Positions 10,985-22,990 of a stretch of 64,000 nt of DNA are shown piece after piece. The stretch covers positions 1,019,609,066-1,019,673,065 of the forward strand of contig NC_090446.1 in assembly GCF_031143425.1 (NCBI RefSeq). Reading direction: 5' to 3'. A program made the translations under genes and the position numbers. The notes under the pieces were generated by a model. That model saw nothing but the letters and a program-made list of their open reading frames with translations, was not told the DNA's origin and did no database searches. Numbering within the stretch: the first letter of the stretch is position 1; the number at the start of each line of letters is the position of its first letter. The stretch is from Pleurodeles waltl. Its lineage: Eukaryota; Chordata; Amphibia; Caudata; Salamandridae.

Positions 10985-12240
10985 AGCAGAGCAGAGGAGT
11001 TTGACCTGGCTAAGCTGGAGGATTACACAGTCCCCCCAGCTGAAGGGTTTTTGCAAAAATATGGGGTATCTGCCCAGTGAGCTTCCAAGAAGGGAGAGTT
11101 TCAAAAGGTACTGAGGGCCTTGGCAGAGTCACTCACCCAAGAGAATGATGAGTTGCGGGAGCCGGAGAAGAGCACTTCGGAGGAGATGCCAAAAGCAGTA
11201 GGGGACGACACCCCTGATTTTGTTCCTCCTGCAAGACCAGGAGCAGTGTCTCAGAATTCCAGCTGCAGTCAGCAAAATTAAAAATAGAGGCACAGGAGAG
11301 CTGAGGCTGAAAGAGCTTTAACTGAGAAGAAACTTCTATTGGCTCATGAACTGAGACTGAACGATCTGGAGCTCAAGGCTAGGCAGTGTGCATCCAGCAG
11401 TGATGGTGGCAGCATACATGCAGGAAATGTTGGAGACAAGATGGTTCGTATACCCAAGGATTTGGTGCCCACTTATGTGGTGGGAGATGATATTGGCAAG
11501 TGGTTTTCTGGTTATGAAGTTGCACTGAAGGCACATAGGGATCCTGAAAAGCACTGGGGGGCAGATCTGTGGAAACACATGCCTACACTTGGGAGGGACA
11601 CACTTCTGACATTAGAGATTGTTGACCAGAACAAGTACACTCCCATGAAAGCCATTTTGATTGCCAAATTTAGACTGACCCCTGAGAAGTATCGACAAAG
11701 ATCCATGACAGTAACAAGCTCCCCTACCAATCTTGAGTAGACTTCATTGATTCCTCTGGTAAGGCACTGAATGGCTGGGTGCGGGCAGCAAATTTAGTGA
11801 TTATGTTGAGTTGTACAATTTAATCCTGAGAGAGCACATGCTCAGTATTTGTTTTTTAGAGTTGCACCAGCACCTAATTGGCAGTAAGCTAACTGATCCC
11901 AGGAAGTTTGCAGAGGAGGCCGGCCTCTGAGCTAGCACCAGAGTGTACAAAAAGGTATCTGGGGGAACACCCACAAAGATGGTCAGGGTTCCCGTCAGAA
12001 GAAAGAGGGGGGGAGAAAAATTTAGAAATGAGGAGTTCTCTAAAGGTCCCCAAAACAATTTCCACAGGAATAGTGGTAACCATTCCCAGTCTGATCCTAA
12101 GAAGTAAGGGCTCTTTAATCACAAGAGAAGGAGATGGGTTCCCAATGTGGAGAGTGCTCCAAGTGTGGCCACTCTAAGGGCAACTCCAAATGTCCAAAGA
12201 GGGCACAGCCCCCACTGGTGGGCAGACACCTCAGTTGGCA
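10985..12240 (+). pseudogene. Family-A Gag, decayed
   Basis: The reading begins with FDLAKLEDYTVPPAEGFLQK-like sequence near 11000 and is interrupted by stops near 11078 and 11280. The best open part (11339-11740) has PKDLVPTYVVGDDIGKWFSG, then DPEKHWGADLWKHMP and RLTPEKYRQR. These match the capsid-like region of the family-B Gag (EGDDINKWF, QRQWAAILW, LTTEQYRIKF) and of the family-C Gag. A zinc-knuckle-like cluster of cysteines (QCGECSKCGHSKGNSKC) is encoded at about 12138-12190. The product of an intact copy would form the retrotransposon core particle. Multiple stops and frameshifts make this copy non-functional. Confidence 0.7.
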
Positions 12241-12349
12241 AGTGTAGCGCTCAGGGAGGAGTTTGTGCCAGATGCATTTGGAGAACAAACAGAGGTGACC
12301 CTTGTGTCCCTGGTAGATGCAGATATGTGCCAAAAGCCCACATGCCTGC

Positions 12350-12690
12350 CAATACTTCTGAGTATGAGCAGTGGGTCACCATTAATGGGCAACGGGTGGA
12401 GGCTCTGCATGACATAGGAGCCAGCATGACAACATGCAAGTGTCAGCTGGTGTCAGCAGAGCAGGTCCTACCAAACACATTCCACCAAGTCATAGTCGCT
12501 GACACTCGTGAGAGTCATCTACCAGTGGCTCTTGTTTCCTATGAGTGGGAGAAGATCTTGGGTACTCTCAAAGTAGCTGTGAGTCCTTCCATGCCTGTAG
12601 ATTGTCTGTTAGGCAATGACATGAGGCACACTACCTGGAGGGAGGTAGAGCTCAGGTCTCACTTGGAGATGAGGGGATTACCTGAGTGAG
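12350..12690 (+). pseudogene. Family-A aspartic protease region
   Basis: The frame encodes VTINGQRVEALHDIGASMTT, followed by VDCLLGNDM, the two hallmark blocks of a retroviral-type aspartic protease. The active-site triad reads D-I-G instead of D-T-G, which should impair catalysis. It follows Gag and precedes integrase without an intervening RT. The upstream and downstream frames are shifted. Confidence 0.7.
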
Positions 12691-13079
12691 TCTGCACACC
12701 ACATGGTCCATGGCTGCCTGGGAGGGAAGTCAAGGGCGGCTGGAGCCTGGAAAAATAGCCCGACAGCTGCCAAGGAGAGTAGCAAAAGGCACAGGAAATT
12801 TCCCAATAGTTCCCACTGTGGAGGTTGATGAGGTCCCTGAGGAGGAGGCCCCTGAGCCAATGGGGAGGACCCTGCCACCCTGGGTGACCTACTTGAACTT
12901 GCTGGCTGGAAGTTTAGGGATGGGCGCACCAGGGAGGAATTCTGCAAAGCACAGAAAGAGTTTCCCTTTCTTGAGGGCTTGAGGAAATAGGCCTCAGTCC
13001 ATGCAGCAGGTGAAGCCTTTGGGGATCACCTGATATAGAGACCCTAAGATTCCGGGTACTAGAGCAGCACTTGTGCTTG

Positions 13080-16000
13080 TGGTCCCCCAGTGTTACATTG
13101 CCTTCCCACTGGGTGTGGCTCATGACATACCCCTGGAAGGACATTTAGGTCAAGACAAGACTTTTGCCAGGGTTGTCACCCAGTTCTATTGACCCTGAAT
13201 GAAGGCAGCCTCAGATACATTCTGCAGGTCTTGTCCCACCTGCCAGGCCAGTGGGAAGTCAGGGAAAAAGCTGAAGGCTCCCCTGATAACTTCTGATTGC
13301 TGGCACCCCCTTTGAAAGGGTGGGCATCGAGCTCAGTGGTCAGTTGGACCCCAAGACAGCCCTATGCAACAGGTTTGTCCTGGTCTTAGTGGACCATGCC
13401 AGAGGCTACCCAGAGGCAATCCATCTGAGGACGGTGACTGTACCTGTGATGACCAGAACTTTGATGGAGATGTTTACCTGTGTGGGGTTCCCCAAAGAGA
13501 TAGTGTCTGACAGAGACACTAACTTCATGTCTGCATACATGAAGTTCAAGTGTGATGCATGTGGGGTAACTTACAAGTTCAACACACCCTATCACCCTCA
13601 ATCCAATGGTCTAGTTGAGAGATTCAATAAGACTTTGAAGGGCATGATTGCAGGTCTACCTGAGGCCATGAGGCATAAGTGGGACGTCCTCCTGCCATGC
13701 TTTCTGTTTGTTTGTGTAGGAGGCTGGCCTGGCTTATAGTCGGTACCAATGGTACTGACACCTAGTGCCAGGTCCAGTTATCCCTTACTAGTAGAGTGTA
13801 GTAGTGTTCTAGCAGCTTAGGATGATAAAGGTAGCTATAGCAGAGCAGCCAAGGATGAACTAGGAGACATGCAAAGCTCATGCAATACCACTTATATCAT
13901 ATAGGTACTATATCATAAGAAATACAATACTCATAGTTACTAAAAATAAAGGTACTTTATTTTAGTGACAATGTGCCAAAAATATCTCAGAGGATGCACT
14001 CCCTTAGAAGGTAAGTAAAATACACAAAATATACACAACAAACCAAATAAGGTAAGTAAAACAGTCAGAAAGTAGTGCAAACACTGTAGAATACAATAGG
14101 ATGCAATAGGCCTAGGGGCAACACAAACCATATACTAAGAAAGTGGAATGCGAACCACGAATGTACCCCAAGGCTATTGCAATGTGTAGCGGGTCACTGG
14201 GAGTATAAGAAAACACTAAGGGTGTAAAAGATACCCCACCCCAAGACCCTGAAAAGTAGGAGTAAAGTACTACTATTTCCCCAGAAACACACTAAAGTCG
14301 TGATAAGGGATTTTGCAAGGACCACAACAGACTGCAAAGTACTGAAGATGGATTCCTGGACCTGAAGACCGGCAAAGGAAGGTGACCAAGTTCAAGAGTC
14401 ACTAAAGTGTCCGGGGGGCAGGAGTCCACTAAACCCGGATGAACGTGCAAAATGGCTGCCTCTGGTTGGAAGAAGCTGCAGGTTTTGCAACAATGAAAGG
14501 AGGTAGGAAGTTCTTTTTCATGCAGAAGATGTCCCATGGCAAGTTGGAAGATGCAGAGTTGTTTCCTTGGCAAAATACTACAAACAAGCCTTGCTAGCTG
14601 CAAGAGTCACATTTGAAGAAAAAGGGTGCTGCCTGGGCCCAGGAAAGACCAGGATGTCGCCACTGGGGAGAGGAGACAGAGGGGGCCCTCAGCAACATAG
14701 AGAGCCCATGCACAAGCAGGAAGCACCCGCAAAAGTCCTTGAACATGGGTTCAGAAGTCTGAACACTGCGGTCATTTCAACACTGCAAAGAGAGGTCCCA
14801 TGTCACCGGGAGATCAACTTAGGGAGCTGAGCATCGCAGGACAGAGTGCTGGGGACCTAGGCTCGGCTGTGCATGCAGGAATTCTTGTAAATGTGCACAG
14901 AAGCCCTTGTAGCTGCAGTTCATGCGGTGCAAAGGATTACTGTATGGAGAGGGGAAACAAGGACTTATCTCCTCAAATTTGGACAGTTGGACCACTGGAC
15001 AGTCTGGGTCACTTGGGTGCACCACCTGTATTCCAGGGGCCATGCTCATCAGGATGAGAGGGGACCCTGGGTACTGGTGAAGCTGAAGTTTGGTGCCCGC
15101 TGAAACAGGGGGAAGATTTCTTCGTGGCTTCCAGTGCACGGTTAAGGCAGACAGCCCCCAAAGCATGCACCACCAGGACACAGTAGAGAAAGCCAGCAGG
15201 ATTAGGTGCTACAATGTCTTCTGGCTACTTTGTTGCAGTTTTGCAGGCATCCTGGAGCAGTCAGCTGTCGATCCTTGGCAGAAGTCGAAGAGAGAATTGC
15301 TGAGGAGTCCTTCTGGATTCTTGCAAGTCGTTATCTGAGGAAAACCCCAATGGAGAGACCCTAAATAGCCCTCAGAGGAGGATTGACCACCTGGTCAGGT
15401 AAGCACCCATCAGGAGGGGTCTCCGATGTCATCTGCTGGCACTAGCCACTCAGAGCCCTCCAGAGTGCCCTCACACCTCTGGAAAAAAGATAGCAGAGGT
15501 CTGGGACATACTGGAGGAGGTCTGGGCACCACCCCTGGGGTGGCGATGAACAGGGGAGTGCCCACTCCCCATTCCTTTGTCCTGTTTAGCACCAGAGCAA
15601 GGACTGGGGATTCCTTAAACTGGTGTAGACTGGCTTATGCAAGGAGGGCACCATCTGTGCCCTTCAAAGCATTTCCAGAGGCTGAGAGAGGCTACGCCTC
15701 CCCAGCCTTTAACACCTATTTCCAAAGAGAGAGGGTGTAACACCCTGCTCTCAGAGGAAATGCTTTGTTCTACCTTCTTGGGACTGGCAGAACCGTCTCT
15801 GTGGGGTGGCAGCAGCGGTAGCTGCAGAGAAAACCCCAGAGAGCTGGTTTGGCAGTACCGGGGTCCATAGTGGAGCCCCCAGGATGCATGAAATTGGCTC
15901 CCCAATACCAGAGTTGGCATGGGGATAATTCCATTATCTTAGACATGTTACATGGCCATATTCAGAGTTACCATTGTGAAGCTACATACAGGTATTGACC

Positions 16001-16860
16001 TATATGTAGTGCACACGTGTCATGGTGTCCCCGCACTCACAAAGTCCGGGGAAATGGCCCTGAACTATGTGGGGGCACCTTTGCTAGTGCAAGGGTGCCC
16101 TCACACTTAGTAACTTTGCACCTAACCTTCTGCAAGTGAAGGCTAGACATATAGGTGACTTATAAGTTACTTAAGTGCAGTGAAAATGGCAGTGAAATAA
16201 CATGTGCGTTATTTCACTCAGGCTGCAATGGCAGTCCTGTGTAAAGGTTTGCTGGAGCTCCCTATGGGTGGCAAAAGAAATGCTGCAGCCCATAGGGATC
16301 TCCTGGAACCCCAATACCCTGGGTACCTAGGTATCATATACTAGGGAATTGTAAGGGTGTTCCAGTATGCCAGTTGAAATTAGTAGCCTATAGTGACAAA
16401 TATAAAGGCAGAGAGAGCATGAGCACTGAGGTTCTGATTAGCAGAGCCTTAGTGACACAGTTAGGCACTACACATGTATATACATTCAGGCCACAAACTA
16501 TGAGCACTGAGGTCCTGGCTAGCTGGAACCCAGTAAGACAGGCAAAACCATACTGACATACATGTAAAAATGGGAGTAACATGCCACAAAAGATGGTGCT
16601 TTCCTACAGTTTGCTTACAGAGAACTTCCCCAGAAAGGGGTAGGGTTCAGTCCCTTTGAACTTCTCTATATCTACCCTGCTAGGGGGCCTATAAGCATTG
16701 TCTAGGAGGGGTGGGAGAAAGCTCCCAGGAAAACCCCCACAATGTGGTCATCTACATGCTGGCCCTCCACAACCAGATGCGCCGCTTCTGAAAAAAGGGC
16801 AAAAGCAAGCTTGAGGCCAGTCAAGAGGCAATGAAACACTGGTTTCATTGATTAAGTTGC
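13080..16860 (+). pseudogene. Family-A integrase, split by a solo LTR
   Basis: The zinc-binding part is near 13110-13250 (AHDIPLEGHLGQ, then FCRSCPTCQASGK) and includes stop codons. The catalytic core is open at 13320-13714: RFVLVLVDHARGYPEAI, then EIVSDRDTNFMSAYM and the NGLVERFNKTLKGM glutamate motif. At 13714 the frame is interrupted by the family-B solo LTR. It resumes at 16614 with AYRELPQKGVGFSPFELL and decays by about 16860 (stops, frameshifts). The catalytic D, D-35-E residues of the core are readable apart from the first Asp, where the sequence GIELSG replaces the usual G(V/I)DIVG. No RT was found downstream. Integrase directly after protease is the Gmr1-type order. Confidence 0.75.
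13715..16608 (-). mobile_element. Family-B solo LTR
   Basis: Begins TGTAGGAGGCTGGCCTGGC and ends gctttcctaca, matching both ends of the LTRs at 30090-33081 and 38586-41425. It is flanked by GTTTG at 13710-13714 and GTTTG at 16609-16613, a perfect 5-bp target duplication. Length 2894 bp. It sits in the integrase reading frame of the family-A element. Only the LTR remains, so the internal region was lost by LTR-LTR recombination, or the copy arrived in that form. A polyadenylation-like AATAAA (minus strand, near 13950-13970) is shared with the other copies. Confidence 0.93.
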
Positions 16861-16992
16861 ACTCCCAGGACTCAAGATTAATGCCAGTGAAGGAATTTAA
16901 ATTGCTGACACTAGAAAGAGATCATACCTACTACAGTATGCATGAATAAGTAAACTTTATGTTCTTTAATCTAAACATGATTTTAGTGGCAT

Positions 16993-19911
16993 TGTTAGAA
17001 ATGGGGTTTCTGGTTGGCTAGGGTATGCACCTCAGCCAGGCAGAACTTACCCACTCTAGTCAGGGCAAGGGAGTTACACGTCCAAGATAACCCCTGCTCA
17101 CCCCCTTGGTAGCTTGGCACGAGCAGTCAGGCTTAACCCGGAGGCAATGTGTAAAGCGTTTGCACAACACATACACACATGTGACACAATCTCCCCACCA
17201 CAAAGGAAACACAACACCAGATTATATGAAAATATACTGTATTGTACACAACGTAATTATCAGACCAACATCACATAACAGTACTATCCTGCTACCTTAG
17301 CAGTTGTCAGAACGTTACACATTAGTTACTCTGCAAACTAGCAGTAGTCACACATAACACACAGGTTACTCAGTATTCTGCAACATAAGCAGTAGTCAGG
17401 AAACACGTTATCACATTAGGACACTTGTCATAAGAATATCATAAAACGCCCATAGTAGGAACATTAGAAAATCTATGGCAAGTTTAAGCAAACATATTAG
17501 CAAGTCATGCCCATAAAAGGAACATGTGCACACATATGTAAAAGCATCATAGAACAGGTAGGCAATATATCATAATGGCAAAGTCTGTAGAAAGAACTTT
17601 AGATTATAATTATATTGGTACATTTAAAAGTACCTGTCTTGATGGGGAGGCACTTCCAGTGCCTAAAACGAATAATGGAGCCCCCGGCGCTCTTCTGCGC
17701 AAAACGGGGGCCTCCCTGATCATGGCAGACTGAGAGGGGCGGCACGCACCCTCTCTGACTTCTTGACGGGCCCCTTCTGGGACCCGTGATCACTGGGGGC
17801 CCCCCCGGGCCTCCACCGGCCCTCCTGTGGGGGGCCAAGGTCACCCAAGACTTGAGGGAAGGAGGGGGGCGCCACGCACCCCCTCCGATTCCAGTGCGGG
17901 CCCCTCCTAGGACCTGTAACCTTTATGGGCCCCCCCCCGGGCCTTGTCGGCTCTCCTCAATAGGGAGGGAGCCTAGAGGAATCAGTGTTGGTCCACACAC
18001 GGGCCAAACTAGAGCCCGGCGGTGCGGGCGAGCCTCCGGCGAGGTCTCGGTCCGCCCGTGGCTCACAGGGAGCCCCTCTGGGCTCAGCCGGGCAGGGAGA
18101 GGCTTCCTCCTCTCCCGGCCGTCCTCGGACTTCGTTCCGGCCCCAAGCAGGGCCTTCCGGTGCCCCGGGGGGACTCACAAGAGCAGTCCTCGCCCCGGGG
18201 GCACCCACAGGAGCACGCTTGATCCTTAAGATCCAAAAGGAGTTTTCCTTCGTGCCCTGGGGGCACAGTGCTGAGCGCGAACGTCGCGCTTAGATGAATG
18301 CTCAACCCGGGCTGCGGCGGTGACTTCCTTGCAGCAGAGACGCGCTCCAGGAAGCGCGAGGGCACAATTTAGAACCCGGGCTGCGGCGGTGATTTCCTTC
18401 AGCAGAGACGCGCTCCAGGAAGCGCAAGGGCACAATTTAGAACCCGGGCTGCGGCGGTGATTTCCTTCAGGAAAAGAAAAGCGCTTTCCAAGCGCTATAG
18501 TACATCAACAGCCCAGCAACTGAAAGAATGCCTTCTTCGCTGTCAAAGCATTCTGGGCAAAGGTTCAAAAGAGCGTTGCAGGGGTCAGGGGCCACAGCAC
18601 CCTGCCCCTGGGAACAACCAAACAAGAAGGAGCACAGGGCTGGTGGGCCCAGCTACAGGCCAGCACAAGGGGTGCAGATGGTGGCAGTTCCTCCTAGTGA
18701 CCAGGCAGGTCACAGGTCAGCACAGCAGCAGCAGTCCATGGCGGTTTCCTGGTGAGTCCATTCATCAGCATTCTGTGTCCAGTTTCAAGTTCCAAGAATG
18801 TTCAAATTGTGGGGAAAATTCCCCTGTACTTATAGTCCTGTTTTTACAGTGTTTTACAATGATAGGGAGAGGAGGTTCCAGCCAGTTACAACTGGTTCTG
18901 GGAGTGCCCCCTCTCTCCTTTCAGCACAGGCTCCAAACTTCAGTGGGGGGTTAATGACCCTATTGTGTGAGGCCAGGGCACAGTCTTTACAAATGCAGGT
19001 GTGCCCCGCCTCTCCCTTCTCTCAGCCCAGGAAGACTATTCAGCATGCAGATGCACCTTGGTGACACCTCCACCCTCCCTGTGTACAGGCTGTCTGAAAA
19101 GTATGCACAAAGCCCCAACTGTCACTCTGCCCAGACGTGGATTGGAGTCAAGCTGCAAAACACCAGAATCATAAGCACAGATAAATGTGCACTTTCTAGA
19201 AGTGGCATTTCTGTGATAGTAATAAAAAATACACCCACACCAGTAAGCAGTATTTATTATCCCCATCACAACCATGCCAAACATGCCTACGCTACCCCTC
19301 ATAAATCAGACAATACCCTTTACACATAAGGCAGGGCATTTCTAATGCAATCCTATGAGAAGGCAGCACTCACAGCAGTGAGACACCAAGTTAGGCTGTT
19401 TAGTCACTACCAGGACAGGTCATGCAATATGGCACATGTCCTGCCTTTCTACATACATGGCACCCTGCCCATAGGGCTAGCTAGGGCGTACTTTAGGGGT
19501 GACTTACATGTAGTAAAAGGGGAGTTCTGGGCCTGGCAAGTAAGTTTAGATGCCAGGTCCCTGTGGCAGAAAACTGCGCACACAGGCCCTGCGCTAGCAG
19601 ACCTGAGACAGGTTTGAAAGTCTACTTCAGTGGGTGGCGCAAGCAGCGCTGCAGGCCCACTAGTAGTATTTAATTTACAGGCCCTGGGTATAGAGATACC
19701 ACTGTACAAGGGGCTTATAGGTAAATTAAATATGCCAATTAGGTATAAGCCAATCATACCAACTTTAGATGGGAGAGCACCTGCACTTTAGCACTGGTCA
19801 GCAGTGATAAAGTGCTCAGAGTCCTAGAGCCAACAGCGAGAGGTCAGAAAAACCAGGAGGAAGGAGGTAAAAAGACTAGGGATGACCATGCGTATGGCCA
19901 AAAGTCCAACA
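16993..19911 (-). mobile_element. Family-A solo LTR with GC-rich insert
   Basis: Begins TGTTAGAAATGGGG and ends aaaagtccaaca, flanked by GGCAT at 16988-16992 and 19912-19916, a perfect 5-bp target duplication. Length 2919 bp. The outer parts match the other family-A LTRs. The middle, about 17640-18480, is strikingly G/C-rich compared with the rest and includes a 68-69-bp tandem repeat. The GC-rich block is absent from the LTR at 8862, so it is a subfamily expansion or capture. Long open frames in the GC-rich part follow from base composition. Confidence 0.92.
18304..18480 (-). repeat. 68-69-bp GC-rich tandem repeat, about 2.5 copies
   Basis: Units start aacccgggctgcggcggtga at about 18304, 18372 and 18441. 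Each continues cttccttcagcagagacgcg, then tccaggaagcgcgagg and gcacaatttag; the third unit is cut short. A related segment precedes at about 18255-18300. Because the repeat sits in the LTR U3/R area, it could be an enhancer-like array, but that is inference. Confidence 0.85.
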
Positions 19912-21784
19912 GGCATACTATGAACAAATAAGTCATACTGATAGGTGATTAAAATTACTCTGTCGTTTGCATAGTCATCCACCATTATGATTCCGTTATT
20001 GGGATATGAGGCAACTGTTCCTTTTGTTCAAGCTCCCCATTCATAAATGCCATCTGGTATGCTTGTGAAAGCCTTTCATGAAGTCACACTGACATGCCAG
20101 AACTTGTACTTTCCCTGTTTTCTAATTTGATAAGGCACACAAATAAACTCTTTCCCCAAATATTGAGGCACCCGTGATAGAACAATAAATCATGTTATCC
20201 CTGACTATTGGGAGGTTTGTCTGAGTTTCTCTCAATTTTCATTTTTTAATTTTATGTAGCACAAACTTGGCGCAGAGGAGCAGAGGAACTGGAGCACTTT
20301 ACACATAGGCGCTGAAATTAGGGGTTGCGAGGTAGAGCGCTGCAGCCCCCACCGCTCCAGAAATAATCATGCTGGAGTTCAAAAGGTGAATAAGCAATAA
20401 ACGTGCCTTTAGATTTTGTGGTTATCTTGTTGTCACATTTGCTGCGGTTGAAAGAATTTTTTTTATTTTGTAATATCAGGCAATATCTTCTGACAAGTTG
20501 CTGCTTGCTCAGAAACTGGTGTATACCTTTATTTCTCTGTTTGAAACATGAGGGGACATTGCAAAGTTGATCTAGGTGATAGTCCTGCTGGGGACCAGGA
20601 AACTAAAGGAAAGGCTGTAGCATGTCGGTGTTTTTTAACATTTAAAAAACGTGAATTAATTATACACATATTTCAAACTATTTCAGCGATAAGGAAAGCA
20701 CAAATGAAGCAATTTTTTGTAATTATGAAGTGTGATGGAAACAAATATTTATTAAGTTCAAAACAAATCTAGACACTTTATTTAGTGATGTGCAAATGAT
20801 GACTATTCGCTGAAACCAGATTTCCACACACCATTGTTTTTGCACTATATACTTTTATCAGTAAACTGCATGGCTATGCAAATTCTGGCACACAAACACA
20901 AATGATGGACGGAATGTGGAACTAATCATTCACCACAGTCAGAGATCTGGGTTTAATCCATCAAATCTTTTGCTCACTGCCACCCCAGTTTGATCATGCC
21001 ATCTGCAAATCAGTCTTGACCCTGTTCCCCATGGGAACAGTCCAACCTTGACTGGAAACAAGCATCCTGAGATCGGTTTTAGGGTATCACCCTTTATCAG
21101 CCAGACTAGCTTGAATCCAGTGGCTTAGTGAGCCCAGGACAGAAGTCTGGGAATGTCACAGATTCAGGCGGGTCTGATCAGGACTCTGGTTGGGACACCC
21201 CTTGAGGTCACCGAATATCCTAAAGAGGTAGTATACTGGGGCAGAAGAGCAGCTAAAGGCATACACGGAAAGGGCAGCTATGGACAGGCACAGGAGAGTA
21301 AAAGCAGAGCAATCCTTGTGTGAACAAACAGGAAACAGATTAGTAATGGACAAACACGCTGGGGTTGTACACAGAGTAAGGGGCAGAACCTCCCACAGTG
21401 ACAGGGAATGTCAATGCCTCTGTGCAGTTTGCTCTTACAGATAGTCACCCTGCCAGCCCCATAGAAAGGAGGCAGCAGAAGTGATTCTGTCCCTGGATCC
21501 TAGAGCACAAACAAGGATAGTATTTACATAGACACCCTCTTATGGGTCCAGCTGGAAACACAGTGGCGATTCCTGAGAAAACAGCAAAAACACACTGTCA
21601 CTGTTAGGCACAAAAGACAACGTATAACACTAGACAAGGATGGGGGCTGGAATTGCCTCCTGGAAACCAGGAGCCAACCCCAGTACAAAGGAGAACACTT
21701 ATACACTGGTGAAGACACCAGACACAAATAACAAAGAAGAAATGGAAACAGAAGGGAACTAACTAAGAGGCAGAGGCAAGAACT

Positions 21785-22110
21785 GGGAACAGGCTCAGGC
21801 TGAAGCAAAGGCAGGACTAGGACTTGAAAACAGGTCGCAATCTTCTGGCTGGAACAAACAGAGACAGGGCTAGGAAACTGAGAGAACAGGCTCTGGTTGG
21901 AACAGGCAAGGACAGGGCAGGAATACAGGGTGTAGGAATAAGCAGAAAACAAGACTGGGAAACAGAGAGCAGGTTCAGGCTGAAACAAGGTAGGAGCAGG
22001 ACAGAGAAACAGGGAGCAGGCTCTGGAAGAAACAAACAGGTACAAGGCTAAGAGATAGGTAGCAGACTCTGGCTGGAACAATCAGGAGCAGGGCAGAGAA
22101 ACAGGAAAAA
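21785..22110. repeat. 47-bp degenerate minisatellite
   Basis: Units of the form caggctctggctggaacaaa, then caggnacagggc and naggaaacagagag, recur with starts at about 21791, 21838, 21889, 21970, 22017 and 22063. The 46-47-bp spacing is clean in the last three, while the middle is irregular (one unit partly lost). Its strong purine bias produces open frames on the minus strand with no gene value. Confidence 0.75.
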
Positions 22111-22387
22111 GGATAAAGCTGTAACAGAACAGAAACAAAACTGGAACACCATCTGATAAGGGGTCTGTAACACAAAGGAGTCGAACTCCAATGCACAATG
22201 GGGATCTTGAGGAAATGGCTGCTTATAAGTAGTTCCAACCTGGGCTGCACAGGAGAGGTCTCAGGTGTGTGTAGTTTCAGACACTTGCAAGTCCTGGAGA
22301 AGAAAATCCGGTGAAAAGGAGCAACTGGACTTCTCCCATCGAAAACAATGGGAAACATAATCCAGGCTTTCCCGATTACCAGGCTGT

Positions 22388-22408
22388 GCATCATGGGATT
22401 TGCAGTCC
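22388..22408 (-). promoter_or_regulatory. ZNF143/STAF-like motif
   Basis: On the minus strand the sequence GGACTGCAAATCCCATGATG followed by C resembles the ZNF143/STAF consensus ACTACAAxTCCCAxxATGC, with one clear mismatch (G for A in ACTAC). Such sites are common in vertebrate repeats and promoters. No gene was found next to it, so function is unproven. Confidence 0.35.
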
Positions 22409-22587
22409 CAGAAAGCAAATGTAGTACTACACAAGTATACCATGGCGAAAAGAGAAACAAACAGGAGTCAGTAAGGGACTCTAGATACGTGTTCAAGGTG
22501 ATTCCCAGGCTACCAAGAGTCCCCTTAGGGCTCCCCCTAGAAATGGGACGACAGAGTCGTAACAGGGAATACCTGGTGCACTACAGG

Positions 22588-22990
22588 TCAGATTTACTAA
22601 AAAGTGGTGCAGCGCGGTGCTGTGCCAAAATTGGCAGTGCTACACTGCAGCACTTTAGAAACGCAAGATGTGCTGTATTTATTAGAATATGGTGCAGCCC
22701 TGCATTATGCCCTACGCTGGCACTAAATTTAGCTGCCAATTCAGGCATCCTTGCACCATTGTGCAATGATGTCTGCGTGAGGGGTTTCATTGCTTATGTG
22801 CAGTTTATGTGCAGGAAGGTGTCCCTTCCTGCACATAAACAATCACTAATGGCGATTTGGCACTTCTATGTGTGCTGCATTCTGCAGCACACAAAGAAGT
22901 GCCAAAGCATCATCTTGAAAGAATGCTTATATGCAGGAAGGGTCACATTCCAGCAAATAAAAAATAAATTCTGGCATTTTGCTCTTTTTA
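22588..22990. repeat. Foldback-type repeat with two hairpins
   Basis: Begins near gatttactaaaaagtggtgc and contains two consecutive inverted repeats. The first is 22803-22819 with 22824-22840: 17-bp perfect arms and a 4-base loop tgtc. The second is 22857-22879 with 22883-22905: 23-bp arms, one mismatch and loop ttc. A related ggaaggtgtcccttcc hairpin and similar flanks occur at about 43455-43475, and the tatgtgtgctgca part recurs at about 28747. It is probably a non-autonomous DNA element; its ends and superfamily are not settled. Confidence 0.55.

Larger units (their letters stand above)
19912..22587. other. Gene-free interval with minisatellite
   Basis: No host gene or recognised element family was found. 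The left part (19917-21150) is A/T-rich. The right part includes a purine-rich 47-bp minisatellite (21785-22110) and a motif like the ZNF143/STAF site (22388-22408). The long minus-strand Cys/Leu/Ser-rich frames at 21524-22081 come from the minisatellite. Confidence 0.5.

Noticed and set aside
17786..18293. GC-rich plus-strand frames of 100-147 codons, possible host gene
   Set aside because: They lie in the GC-rich part of a solo LTR with a proven target duplication, overlap in several frames and show no domain; composition explains them.
21524..22081. 185-codon minus-strand Cys/Leu/Ser-rich frame
   Set aside because: It runs through the 47-bp purine-rich minisatellite; the repeated residues are a by-product.
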